A stretch of 64,000 bases of DNA from assembly GCA_024742665.1 (NCBI GenBank), contig JANSYA010000001.1, positions 1,381,001-1,445,000 of the forward strand. The letters are read 5' to 3'. The stretch comes from a bacterium. Its GTDB lineage: Bacteria; Spirochaetota; Leptospiria; Leptospirales; Leptonemataceae. Positions 43,804-53,956 of the stretch are shown in pieces. Below the pieces are notes generated by a model. That model ran no database searches and was not told where the DNA came from. It saw only the letters and a list, made by a program, of their open reading frames with translations. How positions within the stretch are numbered: the first letter of the stretch is position 1; every line of letters starts with the position of its first letter. Made by a program: the position numbers and the translations under genes.

Positions 43804-44561
43804 ATTTTTACGCCGTTCGCGCCATCTATAAATTCGAAATGGCCCGCATGGGGCGCACCCTGATGCAGAGCATCGCCGCTCCGGCTATTTCAACGGTTTT
43901 GTATTTCGTCGTTTTCGGTTCCGCGATCGGTTCGCGCATGGGAGACATCGACGGCGTCAGCTACGGCGCTTTTATTATTCCAGGCCTGATTATGCTTTCG
44001 CTCTTAAACGAAAGCATTTCCAACGCTTCGTTTGGCATTTATATGCCGCAGTTTACCGGCACGATTTACGAGCTGCTTTCCGCGCCGGTATCGTACGTCG
44101 AAGTCATACTCGGCTACGTGGGCGCGGCGGCGAGTAAGTCGATTATCCTGGGCTTGATCATTCTGGCGACGGCGCGCCTGTTCGTGCCTTTCGAAGTGGA
44201 GCACCCCGTGTGGATGTTCGCTTTCCTGGTTTTGACGTCGGTAACTTTCAGTCTGTTCGGATTCGCGATCGGCATTTGGGCCGACGGCTTCGAGCGACTG
44301 CAGGTCGTGCCGCTTTTGATTATCACGCCGCTGACGTTTCTCGGCGGCAGCTTCTACTCGATTCATATGCTACCGCCTTTCTGGCAGCAGGTTTCGTTGT
44401 TCAATCCGGTCGTTTATTTGATCAGCATCTTTCGCTGGAGTTTCTACGGCGTGGCGGATGTGGATCTCTACCTGAGCCTGGGAATGATTCTGAGCTTTCT
44501 CTTCGTCTGCCTGGTTTTTGTCTGGTGGGTTTTTAAGACCGGCTATCGACTGAAGTCCTGA
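43800..44561 (+). CDS. ABC-2 type transporter permease
   Basis: 253 residues with six membrane helices, of the YadH/NodJ type ([39 protein letters not shown] is the conserved middle part). The gene overlaps the ATPase gene by 4 bases, so they form a two-gene exporter. The cargo is unknown. A strong inverted repeat follows. Confidence 0.93.
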   Translation: MNFYAVRAIYKFEMARMGRTLMQSIAAPAISTVLYFVVFGSAIGSRMGDIDGVSYGAFIIPGLIMLSLLNESISNASFGIYMPQFTGTIYELLSAPVSYVEVILGYVGAAASKSIILGLIILATARLFVPFEVEHPVWMFAFLVLTSVTFSLFGFAIGIWADGFERLQVVPLLIITPLTFLGGSFYSIHMLPPFWQQVSLFNPVVYLISIFRWSFYGVADVDLYLSLGMILSFLFVCLVFVWWVFKTGYRLKS

Positions 44562-44631
44562 AGAATAAGATCGTATGCGCGGCCCGGGGAAATTCGCGGC
44601 CGGCGGCTCAAGCGCTCTTGCGTTCCGCCTC

Positions 44632-44697
44632 CGCACCCGGCGCCGCCGCGCCGTGATCGTTTTGCTATCACAGGTGCGGCGGCGCGGAGCCGGGCGC
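44632..44697. terminator. Long GC-rich inverted repeat between convergent genes
   Basis: CGCACCCGGCGCCGCCGCGCC plus GTGAT (44632-44657) pairs imperfectly with ATCACAGGTGCGGCGGCGCGG and GCCGGGCG (44667-44697) around a 9-base loop. It lies between the ABC permease and the convergent oxidoreductase gene and could terminate both. Confidence 0.6.
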
Positions 44698-44702
44698 TCG
44701 AT

Positions 44703-45545
44703 CTATACGTGGGCGACAATGGCCGCGCGATCGGCGGCGGGCAGCGGCGGCATTTCGCGATCGGTCCAGGTCCAGTCGCCGATTACGTTGCGAATCGGAC
44801 CGTCACCTGCATCTTGCGGGTCGCCCTGCAGAATGGCCAGAGCCTGCCGGCGCAGATCGTCGCGCGTGGTCAGACGATGCGGACGGTCCTGAAAGCGCGG
44901 CGCGAACTCTTCGCGTTCAACGGAGTGGGCATAGTGAAAAAAGTATTCCTGGAATTTCATGCCGCTTTCTTTCCAGCGCCGCACGAGATCCAGCAGATTG
45001 CCGTCCTCGGTCGATTTCACGGCGCGCTGGATCATCAGGCTGATGCCGCGGGTTGACTTACTCACGAAGGTTCCGGAGCGAATCACACGGTAGCGATCGG
45101 GATGATCGAGGGCCAGCTTTTCAACGGCGTACTTGGCCGCGCCCATCGCGCCGTAGGCGATAGAAATATGCGGCAGCCAGTAAAACGAAGAGTAGGCGAC
45201 GGTGGTCTTGACGTTCAGGGTTTCGGTCAAACGAACGAGCGGATGAAATGAAAAGTCCAGCGCCTTGCCGATATCCGAACCGCCGGATTCGCTGATGGGA
45301 AAGCCGACCGGCCCGAAGGCCGGCGTATAAAACATCACGTCGATGTCTTCGCTGACGGCCGCCGTGATTTTTTCGACCGCTTCGTCTCCGGCCAGGTCGA
45401 CCTGGAAAATCGTGCGGTCCGCGCCTGGAATTTCGTTTTCGCGGGAAGTCGTCGCTATGATATATGCGTTCGGATTGTGTTCGCGCAGGGCGGCCAGGGC
45501 GCTCTGGCCCGCTTCGCTGCTTGCGCCGATTACTAAATAGTTCAT
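44703..45545 (-). CDS. NAD(P)-dependent Rossmann-fold oxidoreductase (SDR-like)
   Basis: 280 residues. The N-terminus MNYLVIGASSEAGQSALAAL is a dinucleotide-binding glycine motif (GASSEAG). A Tyr and Lys pair is suggested by SIAYGAMGAAKYAVEKLALD (Y-x3-K type spacing with AKYAVEK), as in short-chain dehydrogenases. The substrate is unknown. The gene is divergent from an AraC-type regulator gene 290 bases away, which probably controls it. Confidence 0.8.
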   Translation of the reverse strand: MNYLVIGASSEAGQSALAALREHNPNAYIIATTSRENEIPGADRTIFQVDLAGDEAVEKITAAVSEDIDVMFYTPAFGPVGFPISESGGSDIGKALDFSFHPLVRLTETLNVKTTVAYSSFYWLPHISIAYGAMGAAKYAVEKLALDHPDRYRVIRSGTFVSKSTRGISLMIQRAVKSTEDGNLLDLVRRWKESGMKFQEYFFHYAHSVEREEFAPRFQDRPHRLTTRDDLRRQALAILQGDPQDAGDGPIRNVIGDWTWTDREMPPLPAADRAAIVAHV

Positions 45546-45835
45546 GATAATTTTGTTTATCCTCGCAGGAAGACTGATACAGATTTTGTATTCGCGCTTG
45601 TAGGAAACGGTTATCGCCTCGCGAAAAACGCGCGAAGAGCGAAAAAAACGATGACGCTATGTCAGTTCGCCTTCTCAGGCGGATAAACAGCGTTTGTTTG
45701 GCGCGAAAGCGAATCTAACGCGGTTTTATAGCTTCGCTCTCGCGAAGTTAACGCAGTTCGAAAATGCGCGCAGGAGATATTTTCCGCTTGTGTCGGCTTT
45801 CGCGCGGCGAATGCTTTCCCTGCTTCGGTTTAATT

Positions 45836-46687
45836 ATGGGTTTGGCTTCGCCGAAAAACTATCTGTATTTCTGGGACACCTATACGCTGTACGCGACAGT
45901 GCAGCCGGCCGGAGAAATGCATACGCAGACGACCGCCTCGATCACGCTTTCTCTCGACGGAGCCTTTTCGCTCGAAGCGCGGGGCGATGAAAGCGCGCGG
46001 GAATTTCGAGCCGTCTTCGTGCCGCCGGGCGTCGAGCATCGCGTGACGACTCCCGGCGTGCGACGCGTCGTGATTCAACTGGAACCGGGCAGTCCGTTTT
46101 ATTATTCCCTGGGCGATCTTTTGGAATCGGATCGAGTTCGCCCGCTTGAGATAACCGAACTCCACGTAAATTATACGGAGCTGTGCGAAGCTCTCGCTCC
46201 GGCCTTTCGCGGGCGCGTCGCCTGCGAAGCGGCGCATGCTATGTTCTTTCAAATTTTGCGCGCGGTAGCGGGCGCGGCGGCGGTGGCGGCTTCGGAGCGG
46301 CTGGCCCGGGGCGGTCTGCGGGACGAACGCATCGCGCGTGTGCTCGACGATCTGCGCAATATGGAGGAGCTGCCGGCCGGTCTGAGCGCGGCGGAGCTCG
46401 CGGCCTCGGTGGATCTTTCGACCGAACGCTTTCGCCGTCTCTTTAAGTCGGAGATGGGTCTAACCGTGCGGCGTTATTTGCTATGGCTGCGAATTCGTCG
46501 GGCCGGAGCGGCGGTTACTACGGGCGTGAGTCTGACCGAAGCGGCCCACGCTGTGGGTTTTTACGACTCGGCGCACCTGAGCCGGAGCTGCAAAGAATTC
46601 CTGGGCTTTCCGCCCTCGTTTCTGACCGGCCAGGCGGTCGAAATGGTGAACTGCGCGGCCGGTCCGGGCGCCGCGGGACTCGCTTGA
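45836..46687 (+). CDS. AraC-family transcription regulator
   Basis: 283 residues from the ATG at 45836; the open frame extends upstream but its extra residues are Cys/Arg-rich and unlike the family. The N-terminal cupin-like sensor (about 10-110) has PPGVEHRV. The C-terminal double helix-turn-helix (about 185-270) has LAASVDLSTERFRRLFKSEMGLTVRRYLLWLRIRRA and the second helix-turn-helix VSLTEAAHAVGFYDSAHLSRSCKEFLG. It is divergent from the oxidoreductase gene and likely regulates it in response to a small ligand. Confidence 0.88.
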   Translation: MGLASPKNYLYFWDTYTLYATVQPAGEMHTQTTASITLSLDGAFSLEARGDESAREFRAVFVPPGVEHRVTTPGVRRVVIQLEPGSPFYYSLGDLLESDRVRPLEITELHVNYTELCEALAPAFRGRVACEAAHAMFFQILRAVAGAAAVAASERLARGGLRDERIARVLDDLRNMEELPAGLSAAELAASVDLSTERFRRLFKSEMGLTVRRYLLWLRIRRAGAAVTTGVSLTEAAHAVGFYDSAHLSRSCKEFLGFPPSFLTGQAVEMVNCAAGPGAAGLA

Positions 46688-46771
46688 CCGGCAGGCCGTC
46701 GGCGCCGATGATGAAATAGTCGGACTGACTGCGCCGGTCCGGACCGCAGTCAGCCAATCAATATCGTCGCC

Positions 46772-47209
46772 ATGAGTTCTGAATCAAAATCCGAATCGAA
46801 GCCGCGTCCGGTGCCCCTGTCGCTGTTGGAGCCGGGTCTGGAATGGCAGGCCGTGCGCGCCGGCGGCCCTGGCGGCCAGAACGTAAACAAGGTTTCGACC
46901 GCCGTTCATTTACGCTTTCGCATCGCCGATTCCCGTCTGCCGGAGTCGGTCCAGACGGCGTTGCTTGAGATGCAGGACAATCGCAGAACCGACGATGGCG
47001 TGCTGATCATCAAAGCCGCACGCTTTCGCAGCCAGGAAAAAAATCGTAGCGACGCGCTGGAACGCCTGCAGGCGATCATCGCCGAAGTTCGCAAACCCCG
47101 CAAGGCGCGCAGGCCCACGCGTCCTTCGCGCGCCGCCAAACGTAAACGCGTCGATGCCAAAAAACAACGCGGCCAGATTAAGAGTATGCGCGGCCGCGTC
47201 GACGGCTGA
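46772..47209 (+). CDS. arfB: Peptidyl-tRNA hydrolase ArfB (ribosome rescue)
   Basis: 145 residues, YaeJ/ArfB type. The catalytic GGQ motif is in VRAGGPGGQNVNKV (about residues 29-42). A class I release-factor domain is followed by a basic C-terminal tail (RKPRKARRPTRPSRAAKRKR) that enters the mRNA channel of stalled ribosomes. It releases nascent chains from ribosomes stalled without a stop codon. Confidence 0.93.
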   Translation: MSSESKSESKPRPVPLSLLEPGLEWQAVRAGGPGGQNVNKVSTAVHLRFRIADSRLPESVQTALLEMQDNRRTDDGVLIIKAARFRSQEKNRSDALERLQAIIAEVRKPRKARRPTRPSRAAKRKRVDAKKQRGQIKSMRGRVDG

Positions 47210-47400
47210 ATTCGAACGCTGGCCTTGATTGATTTCGCTCTGTTCGCGATTCGCGGAGTGTATCTATATGCAGGGTTTGGGCCTCTCCCGTTGCATATAT
47301 TGCAAAATACTTATAAATTTCGCAAATATGCGCGAAAGTGATCTTTAGGTCCGGACTTTCGGGTTGCCGACGGGGCGCTTCGAGCTACAAGTCTGTGGCT

Positions 47401-50400
47401 ATGGCCGCCGATTATTCACGCGATGGATTCCGACCGGAGCATAAATACTCCGGCGTGCGAATGCAGCAGGGACGGGGAATTACCGACGCCGATTGGAATG
47501 AGCAGGTCGACGTCGCCGACGAAAAATTACGCTCCAGTGTTCATGACGCGATCGGCCTGTACGGAGCGCCGGCGGAGGGCGGCGGATTCAAAGTTTCGCC
47601 CGCCACGGGAGGCGCCGAACTCTCGCTTTCGCCGGGTCGTTTTTATGTCGGCGGTACTTTCGTACAAAATGATACTGAGCATAACTTAAGCGAGCAGAGC
47701 GATTTGCCGGGCTACGCCGCGCCAGACGTGGACGGAGTCTATCTGGCTTATCTGGAAGTCGGCGAACGTACGATCAGCTATCTGGAAGACGGGAAGCTGC
47801 GTGAACCGGCTCTGGGCGGTCCCGATACCAGCGTGCGGACCCGGCCGACGGCGCAGGTTCGCTTGCTCTCGATCACGGAAGCGCCGGAAATTCTCGACGC
47901 CGACAGCACGCCCCAGGCCTATCTGGATCTATTGAATGCAGCGCCGGGTCGCCTGAAGGCCTTCGCGAATTCCGATTCGGGTGCGAATCCCGATCCGGGG
48001 GCGGATCTATGCAGCGCCCAGCTGCTCGGCGGCTATCGCCTGCCGGACAATCGGCTCTATCGCATAGAAATTCACGCGGCGGGAGCGGGGCACGGCGGCG
48101 GGGCCACGTACAAATGGTCGCGAGACAACGGCAGCGTTCGCGCGGAGTGGCTCGACGGTAGCGGGGCGGAGCTGCGCTTTCGCGCGATCGGCCAGGATTC
48201 CGAGCGCAGCTTCGCGCCCGGCCAGTGGATCGAGCTGCTAGACGAAGGCCGCGAACTGCGCCGGGAGCCGGGAACTCTGGCGCGTATCGCGGCCGTCGAA
48301 CAGGACGTGATTCTCATCGATGCGTCGACGGCGGACGGCACCTTCGATCCCGTAAATTTCGCCGAAGGCCGGCGCTTGATTCGCCGCTGGGATATGCGCG
48401 ATCCCGGAGGCGCCGCGCAGGTCGCGGCCGGTAAGCTTGAGATCGAGGGCGGTTTGCAAATCGAATTCGCCTCCGACGGAAATTATCGCACGGGGGACGC
48501 CTGGCTGATTCCGGCGCGTTCGGTGACTCGCGGCATTCTCTGGCCCTGCGACGAGACGGGATCGCTCTTTCAAACTCCGCATCGTCATCGCCCGGCCGAT
48601 CGGCGTTTCGCGCGGCTGGCCTTTCTCCGACGCGACGCCGGCGTATGGAGCGAAATCGCGGACGCTCGCGTGCGCTTCGCGTCGCTGGCGGGCATCGCGA
48701 AATCTGAAAACCAGGTTGAGAACAAAGTCAACCGCTTCGGCGATACGATGACCGGCACGCTGAATATCGAAGCCGATCTGAACGTTGATCTGGACGCGAA
48801 TTTCGGCCAGAGCGTCAGCATCGATCAAAACTTAACGGTGAAGGGCGATTTCACAATCGAAGGCGATTTGATCGCGCGCGATACGCAGCACCAGCCGGGC
48901 GACGTGCTGCTCGGAGACCAGGACGAAGACACGACGATTCTACACGGCGCGCTGCGTTCGCTGCATTCAAGCGGCGCTCTCGAAATCGACGACGCCGTAC
49001 ATATCGGCGAAGACGCCGCAATCGACGGCGCACTAAATCTCGGCGGCGATGCGGACCTGAACGGCGGCCTGCACGTCGTCGGCGATACGGGGCTGGGCCT
49101 CGAAAATCCAGAGTATCGTCTGGATGTGGACGGCACGGTGCGCGCTACGAATTTCATCGGCGACGGATCGCTTTTGACGAACGTGGGCCAGGAGCGCCGC
49201 AGCTACTACGGACTCTTGCCCGAATATTTATATCCCACGAACGACGCGGCCTTGCACGGCCAGAGCGATGCTTTCGGTCGCACGCTCTTTTATACGACGG
49301 TGCGCGACCGCGAGCGTTTGCTTTCGCCGCGCACCGGAATGTTCTTCGGCGGCGAACGCATTCTCTTAGATGACGTGGTGCCGGCCGATTCTTCGGGGGC
49401 GAGTTCGCGCGCGGCTATCGCCGACGGCGGACCGGCCGCACCGGGACGGACAGCGGCCTATGAGAAAGGACCGACCCCGGAGCAGCGGGTCTATCGCCTC
49501 GACGGCCGCGACGATATTCGCATCGTAACCGACGCACGGGAGGTTCGCATTAACGACTCGAACGACTATCGTCCGGTGATTACCGCGGGCGGCTACGTCG
49601 AGTTCACGGGCTATATGAGCGGCCTGCGCATTCTGGCTTTCTCCGCGAAGAATATTGGAACCGTACGCGTTGAATGGTTCGGGGCGGGAGGAGCGCATTC
49701 CGAAGAGCGATTCGATGGCACGAGTCGTCTGAATCATTCGCCGAACTGGAACCGCTTCGACGACGCCGCGACGCTGCTACCGCATTTATTCGAAGCGCCG
49801 GGCGGCCCGGACCTGTATACGCTGCGAATTTTTTCCGGAGATCGCTTAAATCTGTACGGAATCGAAAGCGTGTGCCATCGAGCGGACGGGCGCATCGACG
49901 TGCCGGAGCAGGCCGCCTTAATCAACGGCGAACGCATTTCGATTCCGGCGCAGGATCACGAGTACCTGCCGGATCCATTCTTAACGGACGGTTACGCTCT
50001 GAGCGAAGAGGTCTCGGGATATTACGACGAAGGCCTCGACGCCTGGCCGATGTATCTGGAGATTTCCGTTGCGGTTTCGGATCACCAGGCGCCGGCCGTG
50101 TACGCTCCGCCATTAAATGTGCACGATCATGTATTAAACACCGCCACGGGCGTCGTCTATCGCGTGTGCTATTTAAAAAACCTGGTGGCGGGGGAGCACC
50201 AGGCGGTCAGCAACGATAAGATCGTCTGGGAGGAAGTTTGCACGATCGATCGCAGCGTTGCCGACATCAGCGTCCGCACCGACTTGAACGATCATGAAAT
50301 CTTATATTCCGTCGCCGACTCGCGCGTTTATCGCGTGCTCAGCACGACCGACGGCAGCTTCGCGAATTCGCAGTTTCATCATCGCCGTCCGTACAACGGG

Positions 50401-53241
50401 GGCCGCGTCACCTGGAATATTCATCCGACCGCGCGAAACCCGGATGGTACGGCCGTCGTCAGCAGCGCCACTGTCTGGATGCCGCCGGTCGCACGGGCTA
50501 TGCTCAACGAGGCGGAGTTTCTGACACTTGGCGCACGTGGAGTGCGCCATTTCACGGAAGGCGGTGTGGATTATCTTATCGTCGGCTTCCATTATAGCGG
50601 CTCCAGTCATAATGTTCAGAGCCGGGTCTTTCGCCGGGCCGGCGTTCGCTGGCAAGAACACCAGAGCCTGTCGGCCTTGGGTGTAATCGGCGTCGATACG
50701 ACTGTGATCGGTGGAACACGCTACGCCTTTCTCGCATCGTATCACAACGGCTCAAACTACAACACGACGTCGAAGCTGTACCGCTGGAACGGTACGGAGC
50801 TCGAAGAAGTCCAGGATATTGCGACGAACGGCCCGCAAGACGGTCGCTTTTTCGCAGTGGACGGCACGCACTATCTTGCGATTACGCATCACATCGGCAA
50901 CGCAGTCGTGATCCACGAATGGGACGGGAGCCAGTTCCAGCACTACCAGACTTTCGGCGCCTCGCGTCCGATTGGAATTGACTTTCATGAAAGCGGCGGC
51001 ACGGGCTATCTCTTCGTGGCGGAACATCACAACGGCAGCACGCACAATATCAATTCGCGAATCTATCGTCACGACGGCAGCCAGTTCGTGCAGCACCAGA
51101 CGATCCCGACCAACGGCGTGCACAACGTCGAAGCCTTTACAATCGGCGGCGACGATTTCTTTTTCGTGCCGAACCATTATAACGGTTCGACCTTCGTCCA
51201 GGATTCGCATTTGTATCGTTGGGACGGCGCGAATTTCGTTTTGTACCAGAGAATACCAACCGTCGGGCCTATCAGCGCGCGACATCTGGAAATTGACGGC
51301 CGGGACTTCCTGGCGGTTATGAGCGCAAACAACGGCTCGACCCAGATTCTGGAGTCGACTCTTTTCGAATGGGACGGGCAGCAGTTTCGCGAATACCAGA
51401 AATTCTACGGCGAGTATGTTCACAATGTCGAAATGTTTCACGGCGCTGACGGCGAAAGCTATCTGGCATTCACGAGTTACCGGAGCCTGCACGGCGCTTA
51501 TGATTCAGGCACGAAGGTGATGCGCTGGAACGGGGAGCGTTTCGTCGTTGACGGCGAATATCTCGCCCACGACGAACGCGGCAGCGGCGGTCAGTCGCGG
51601 CCGGTCTTCGCGGCGCTCGCACCTGACTTCGCATTGCTCGAAAAAGCCGCCGATCTTCCGATCTGGGAATTCGGTAACGGCGATCGCAATGGCGCGACCC
51701 AGTTCGGCTTCGATACTCTGACGGTGAACGCGGCCAGCAATCGTGCATATACATTTCCCGACGGCGGCACGAATCTGGTCGGGCGGCGCGTCGGCCAGTC
51801 GAGCTTTCGCGGCGATCATATTGAACCGCGACCCGACGCAACCGTACGCGTCACCGATCAGGCCGGTGGTTTGCGTTTTAGCTTTCCCGGCTGCGGTCTG
51901 CGAATGAATGTTCGGCGCGACGGGTCTCTGCGCGTTCCGGGCGGCCACAATTTTTCCACAAACGTTCCGGTCGTCGCGGATCTGCCGTACGGCGCCCACG
52001 TCTGGGAAATCGATTACGATCCGACCGATCGCGAAAGTATCGTGCGCATCGACGGCGTCGAGGTCGCACGGGGCGGCATCAGTCATAACATCGAATCATT
52101 TGAAGTTTACCAGCCGCGCCGCGCCGTTTTGCCGGACGGCTGGATCAACTTCGGAGACTATCTGTTGCCGGCGGAGATCGTGCAGGCAACCGAACCGGGG
52201 GTCGGGGCGATTGCCCGGGGCGTGCGACGCGTGCATGCGCTGCACGACGTCTATTATACCGAAGAGACGGCAACGAGCGGCGGCCAGGGGGCCGAGTGGG
52301 CCCTGGTGGGCACCCCGCAGATCGACGACGTGGGCGGGCTGGTCGTGCAAAGCGGCAACGCGGAGAAAATTGTGCGCTATCGTCTGCCCTTCTTCGGCAC
52401 CGGCGCGATTCTGCGCTTTCGCGACGACACCGACGCCCAGGACTTTCAGATTCGCCTGAATGGCTCCAGCAATCTGCTGGCGTACGCGACGGCCGCCGCG
52501 ACCGGTTCGCTGAACGCCGCGACGGGCATGTATACCGCCAGCCGCTCCGGCGAATTGGCGAGCAGCGTTTCGATTCTGGCATTGCCGCGCGGCGAACACA
52601 TGCTGGAAGTCGAGGCTACGGTGACCGCCGGGCGCTATCTGTTCTTGAGCGCGATCGACCTGGTCGAGCCACTGCATCGCGCGAATCACTTTCGCCGGCA
52701 CGAATCGCCGCTGCTATATGAATTGATCGGCGGCGGCGCGGGCATCGACCGTCGCGATCTGCGCCTCTTCGACGAAAGCGCGCATGCAATCGCCGACTAC
52801 GGCGATCTGCGCGGTCGCAGCCGGGTGCGTCGCCCGCGGGTGTGGGCGAATCTGGGCAAAGACGACAACTCTTTTCCCGGGGCCCAGGGTGCCTTTCGCA
52901 TGAATATGGTGCGGGGTCGGGGGTCTTCGGGCATCGGAGAATTCGGAACGCGGGGCGTTGTTTATGGACCCGGCCAGGGCAAGTTTTATATTCTGGAAGA
53001 TGGAACTTACGAAATAGCTTTGAATTATCTGGCGAACGGGAATTCCTCCATATACATTCTGGTGAACAACAAAGTCCTGATGTACACCTATTCGCATTCG
53101 TCGGGAACGACCACTGACTCGAGTAAGTCGATTCAAGCGGCGCTGCGCCGGGGCGATACCATCGAAACCCGGGTGCATTTTAGCAGCGGCTTTGCCAACG
53201 GCGATGTCCACAACCAGCTGTCGCTGCGCAAGCTGGAATAA
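47401..53241 (+). CDS. Giant fibre-like protein with seven EPTP repeats and C1q/TNF-like tip
   Basis: 1946 residues from the ATG at 47401. The N-terminus (MAADYSRDGFRPEHKYSGVR, MQQGRGITDADWNEQ) matches the DUF6519-like module I know from contractile-injection and phage-tail-like systems. A shaft follows (about 430-610) of short repeats with DTMTGTLNIEADLNV and YRLDVDGTVRATNFIGDGSL, typical of trimeric tail fibres. Residues about 1037-1390 are seven EPTP/EAR repeats of about 50 residues (such as GTHYLAITHHIG and FVPNHYNGST), enough for one seven-bladed propeller, known as a protein- or ligand-binding module. Beta-sandwich parts and a C-terminal C1q/TNF-like domain (about 1815-1946) complete it. 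No signal peptide. No phage structural gene is nearby. Binding a surface or host is inferred. Confidence 0.85.
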   Translation: MAADYSRDGFRPEHKYSGVRMQQGRGITDADWNEQVDVADEKLRSSVHDAIGLYGAPAEGGGFKVSPATGGAELSLSPGRFYVGGTFVQNDTEHNLSEQSDLPGYAAPDVDGVYLAYLEVGERTISYLEDGKLREPALGGPDTSVRTRPTAQVRLLSITEAPEILDADSTPQAYLDLLNAAPGRLKAFANSDSGANPDPGADLCSAQLLGGYRLPDNRLYRIEIHAAGAGHGGGATYKWSRDNGSVRAEWLDGSGAELRFRAIGQDSERSFAPGQWIELLDEGRELRREPGTLARIAAVEQDVILIDASTADGTFDPVNFAEGRRLIRRWDMRDPGGAAQVAAGKLEIEGGLQIEFASDGNYRTGDAWLIPARSVTRGILWPCDETGSLFQTPHRHRPADRRFARLAFLRRDAGVWSEIADARVRFASLAGIAKSENQVENKVNRFGDTMTGTLNIEADLNVDLDANFGQSVSIDQNLTVKGDFTIEGDLIARDTQHQPGDVLLGDQDEDTTILHGALRSLHSSGALEIDDAVHIGEDAAIDGALNLGGDADLNGGLHVVGDTGLGLENPEYRLDVDGTVRATNFIGDGSLLTNVGQERRSYYGLLPEYLYPTNDAALHGQSDAFGRTLFYTTVRDRERLLSPRTGMFFGGERILLDDVVPADSSGASSRAAIADGGPAAPGRTAAYEKGPTPEQRVYRLDGRDDIRIVTDAREVRINDSNDYRPVITAGGYVEFTGYMSGLRILAFSAKNIGTVRVEWFGAGGAHSEERFDGTSRLNHSPNWNRFDDAATLLPHLFEAPGGPDLYTLRIFSGDRLNLYGIESVCHRADGRIDVPEQAALINGERISIPAQDHEYLPDPFLTDGYALSEEVSGYYDEGLDAWPMYLEISVAVSDHQAPAVYAPPLNVHDHVLNTATGVVYRVCYLKNLVAGEHQAVSNDKIVWEEVCTIDRSVADISVRTDLNDHEILYSVADSRVYRVLSTTDGSFANSQFHHRRPYNGGRVTWNIHPTARNPDGTAVVSSATVWMPPVARAMLNEAEFLTLGARGVRHFTEGGVDYLIVGFHYSGSSHNVQSRVFRRAGVRWQEHQSLSALGVIGVDTTVIGGTRYAFLASYHNGSNYNTTSKLYRWNGTELEEVQDIATNGPQDGRFFAVDGTHYLAITHHIGNAVVIHEWDGSQFQHYQTFGASRPIGIDFHESGGTGYLFVAEHHNGSTHNINSRIYRHDGSQFVQHQTIPTNGVHNVEAFTIGGDDFFFVPNHYNGSTFVQDSHLYRWDGANFVLYQRIPTVGPISARHLEIDGRDFLAVMSANNGSTQILESTLFEWDGQQFREYQKFYGEYVHNVEMFHGADGESYLAFTSYRSLHGAYDSGTKVMRWNGERFVVDGEYLAHDERGSGGQSRPVFAALAPDFALLEKAADLPIWEFGNGDRNGATQFGFDTLTVNAASNRAYTFPDGGTNLVGRRVGQSSFRGDHIEPRPDATVRVTDQAGGLRFSFPGCGLRMNVRRDGSLRVPGGHNFSTNVPVVADLPYGAHVWEIDYDPTDRESIVRIDGVEVARGGISHNIESFEVYQPRRAVLPDGWINFGDYLLPAEIVQATEPGVGAIARGVRRVHALHDVYYTEETATSGGQGAEWALVGTPQIDDVGGLVVQSGNAEKIVRYRLPFFGTGAILRFRDDTDAQDFQIRLNGSSNLLAYATAAATGSLNAATGMYTASRSGELASSVSILALPRGEHMLEVEATVTAGRYLFLSAIDLVEPLHRANHFRRHESPLLYELIGGGAGIDRRDLRLFDESAHAIADYGDLRGRSRVRRPRVWANLGKDDNSFPGAQGAFRMNMVRGRGSSGIGEFGTRGVVYGPGQGKFYILEDGTYEIALNYLANGNSSIYILVNNKVLMYTYSHSSGTTTDSSKSIQAALRRGDTIETRVHFSSGFANGDVHNQLSLRKLE

Positions 53242-53318
53242 ACGCAGCGCAATTTGACCGACCTCTGTCAGTTGCTTATTCATCATGAGAGATCAATCTA
53301 CAGTTCCGGAGCGCCCAT

Positions 53319-53933
53319 ATGTTTGCCGCGATTCAAAACGAAAAGATCATCTACTGCCAGTCGAATGAACTCCTGTGCGAAGCCTATGCGCGTGGTTTTC
53401 AGAGCATCGACGAGCTACGCGAATGGGAAGCCGGGCTGCCGCAGGACAATCGCGGTTGTCCCGTGCTGCCGGAGGCGCCCTTTCGCATTCAGCGACTCGA
53501 AGGCGCTCTGTTAGAAGAGTATCAGGCTCTCGAACGGGAAGGCTATCGCGCCGGCGAGATTCGATTTGTGGATGTTCCGCCGGCGACTCCGGACTCAGAA
53601 GATTCTGAAGAAATCGCGGACGAATTCGAGGCCTCCGATACCGGGCGTGATTCTAATACCGCGCCGGGCGCGCTCTCCGATAGCGGCGCACCCCATCGCC
53701 GGCTCGTGCCTGACGAAACCGCTCTCGAACGGCGCCGCTTGCGTCAGGTCTGGGACGGCGTTCGCGTCCGCCGTAACGAACTCCTGGACCAGAGCGATAA
53801 ATACATGATGCCCGACTACCCGATCGACGACGTGACCCGCGAAGCGTGGCGCGGCTATCGCGAGGCTCTGCGAAATCTTACACAGAACGCAAAAGATCCA
53901 GCGACCGTCGAGTGGCCTCGTCCGCCGTCATGA
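53319..53933 (+). CDS. Tail-fibre-assembly-like chaperone
   Basis: 204 residues, following the fibre gene after 77 bases, with GGAG well placed before the ATG. The central part is acidic and low-complexity (about 85-125). The C-terminal 60 residues (RRNELLDQSDKYMMPDYPI; TREAWRGYREALRNL; VEWPRPPS) fit the conserved end of phage tail-fibre or tail-assembly chaperones (pattern RNxLLxxSD ... WxxYRxxLRxL ... WPxPP). Presumably it folds or attaches the preceding fibre protein. Confidence 0.8.
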   Translation: MFAAIQNEKIIYCQSNELLCEAYARGFQSIDELREWEAGLPQDNRGCPVLPEAPFRIQRLEGALLEEYQALEREGYRAGEIRFVDVPPATPDSEDSEEIADEFEASDTGRDSNTAPGALSDSGAPHRRLVPDETALERRRLRQVWDGVRVRRNELLDQSDKYMMPDYPIDDVTREAWRGYREALRNLTQNAKDPATVEWPRPPS

Positions 53934-53956
53934 TTGACTGTCACAGCGTCGCGTTC

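Noticed and set aside
47401-53933. Prophage
   Set aside because: Only a fibre and a fibre chaperone are present; no integrase, capsid, terminase, sheath or lysis genes surround them.
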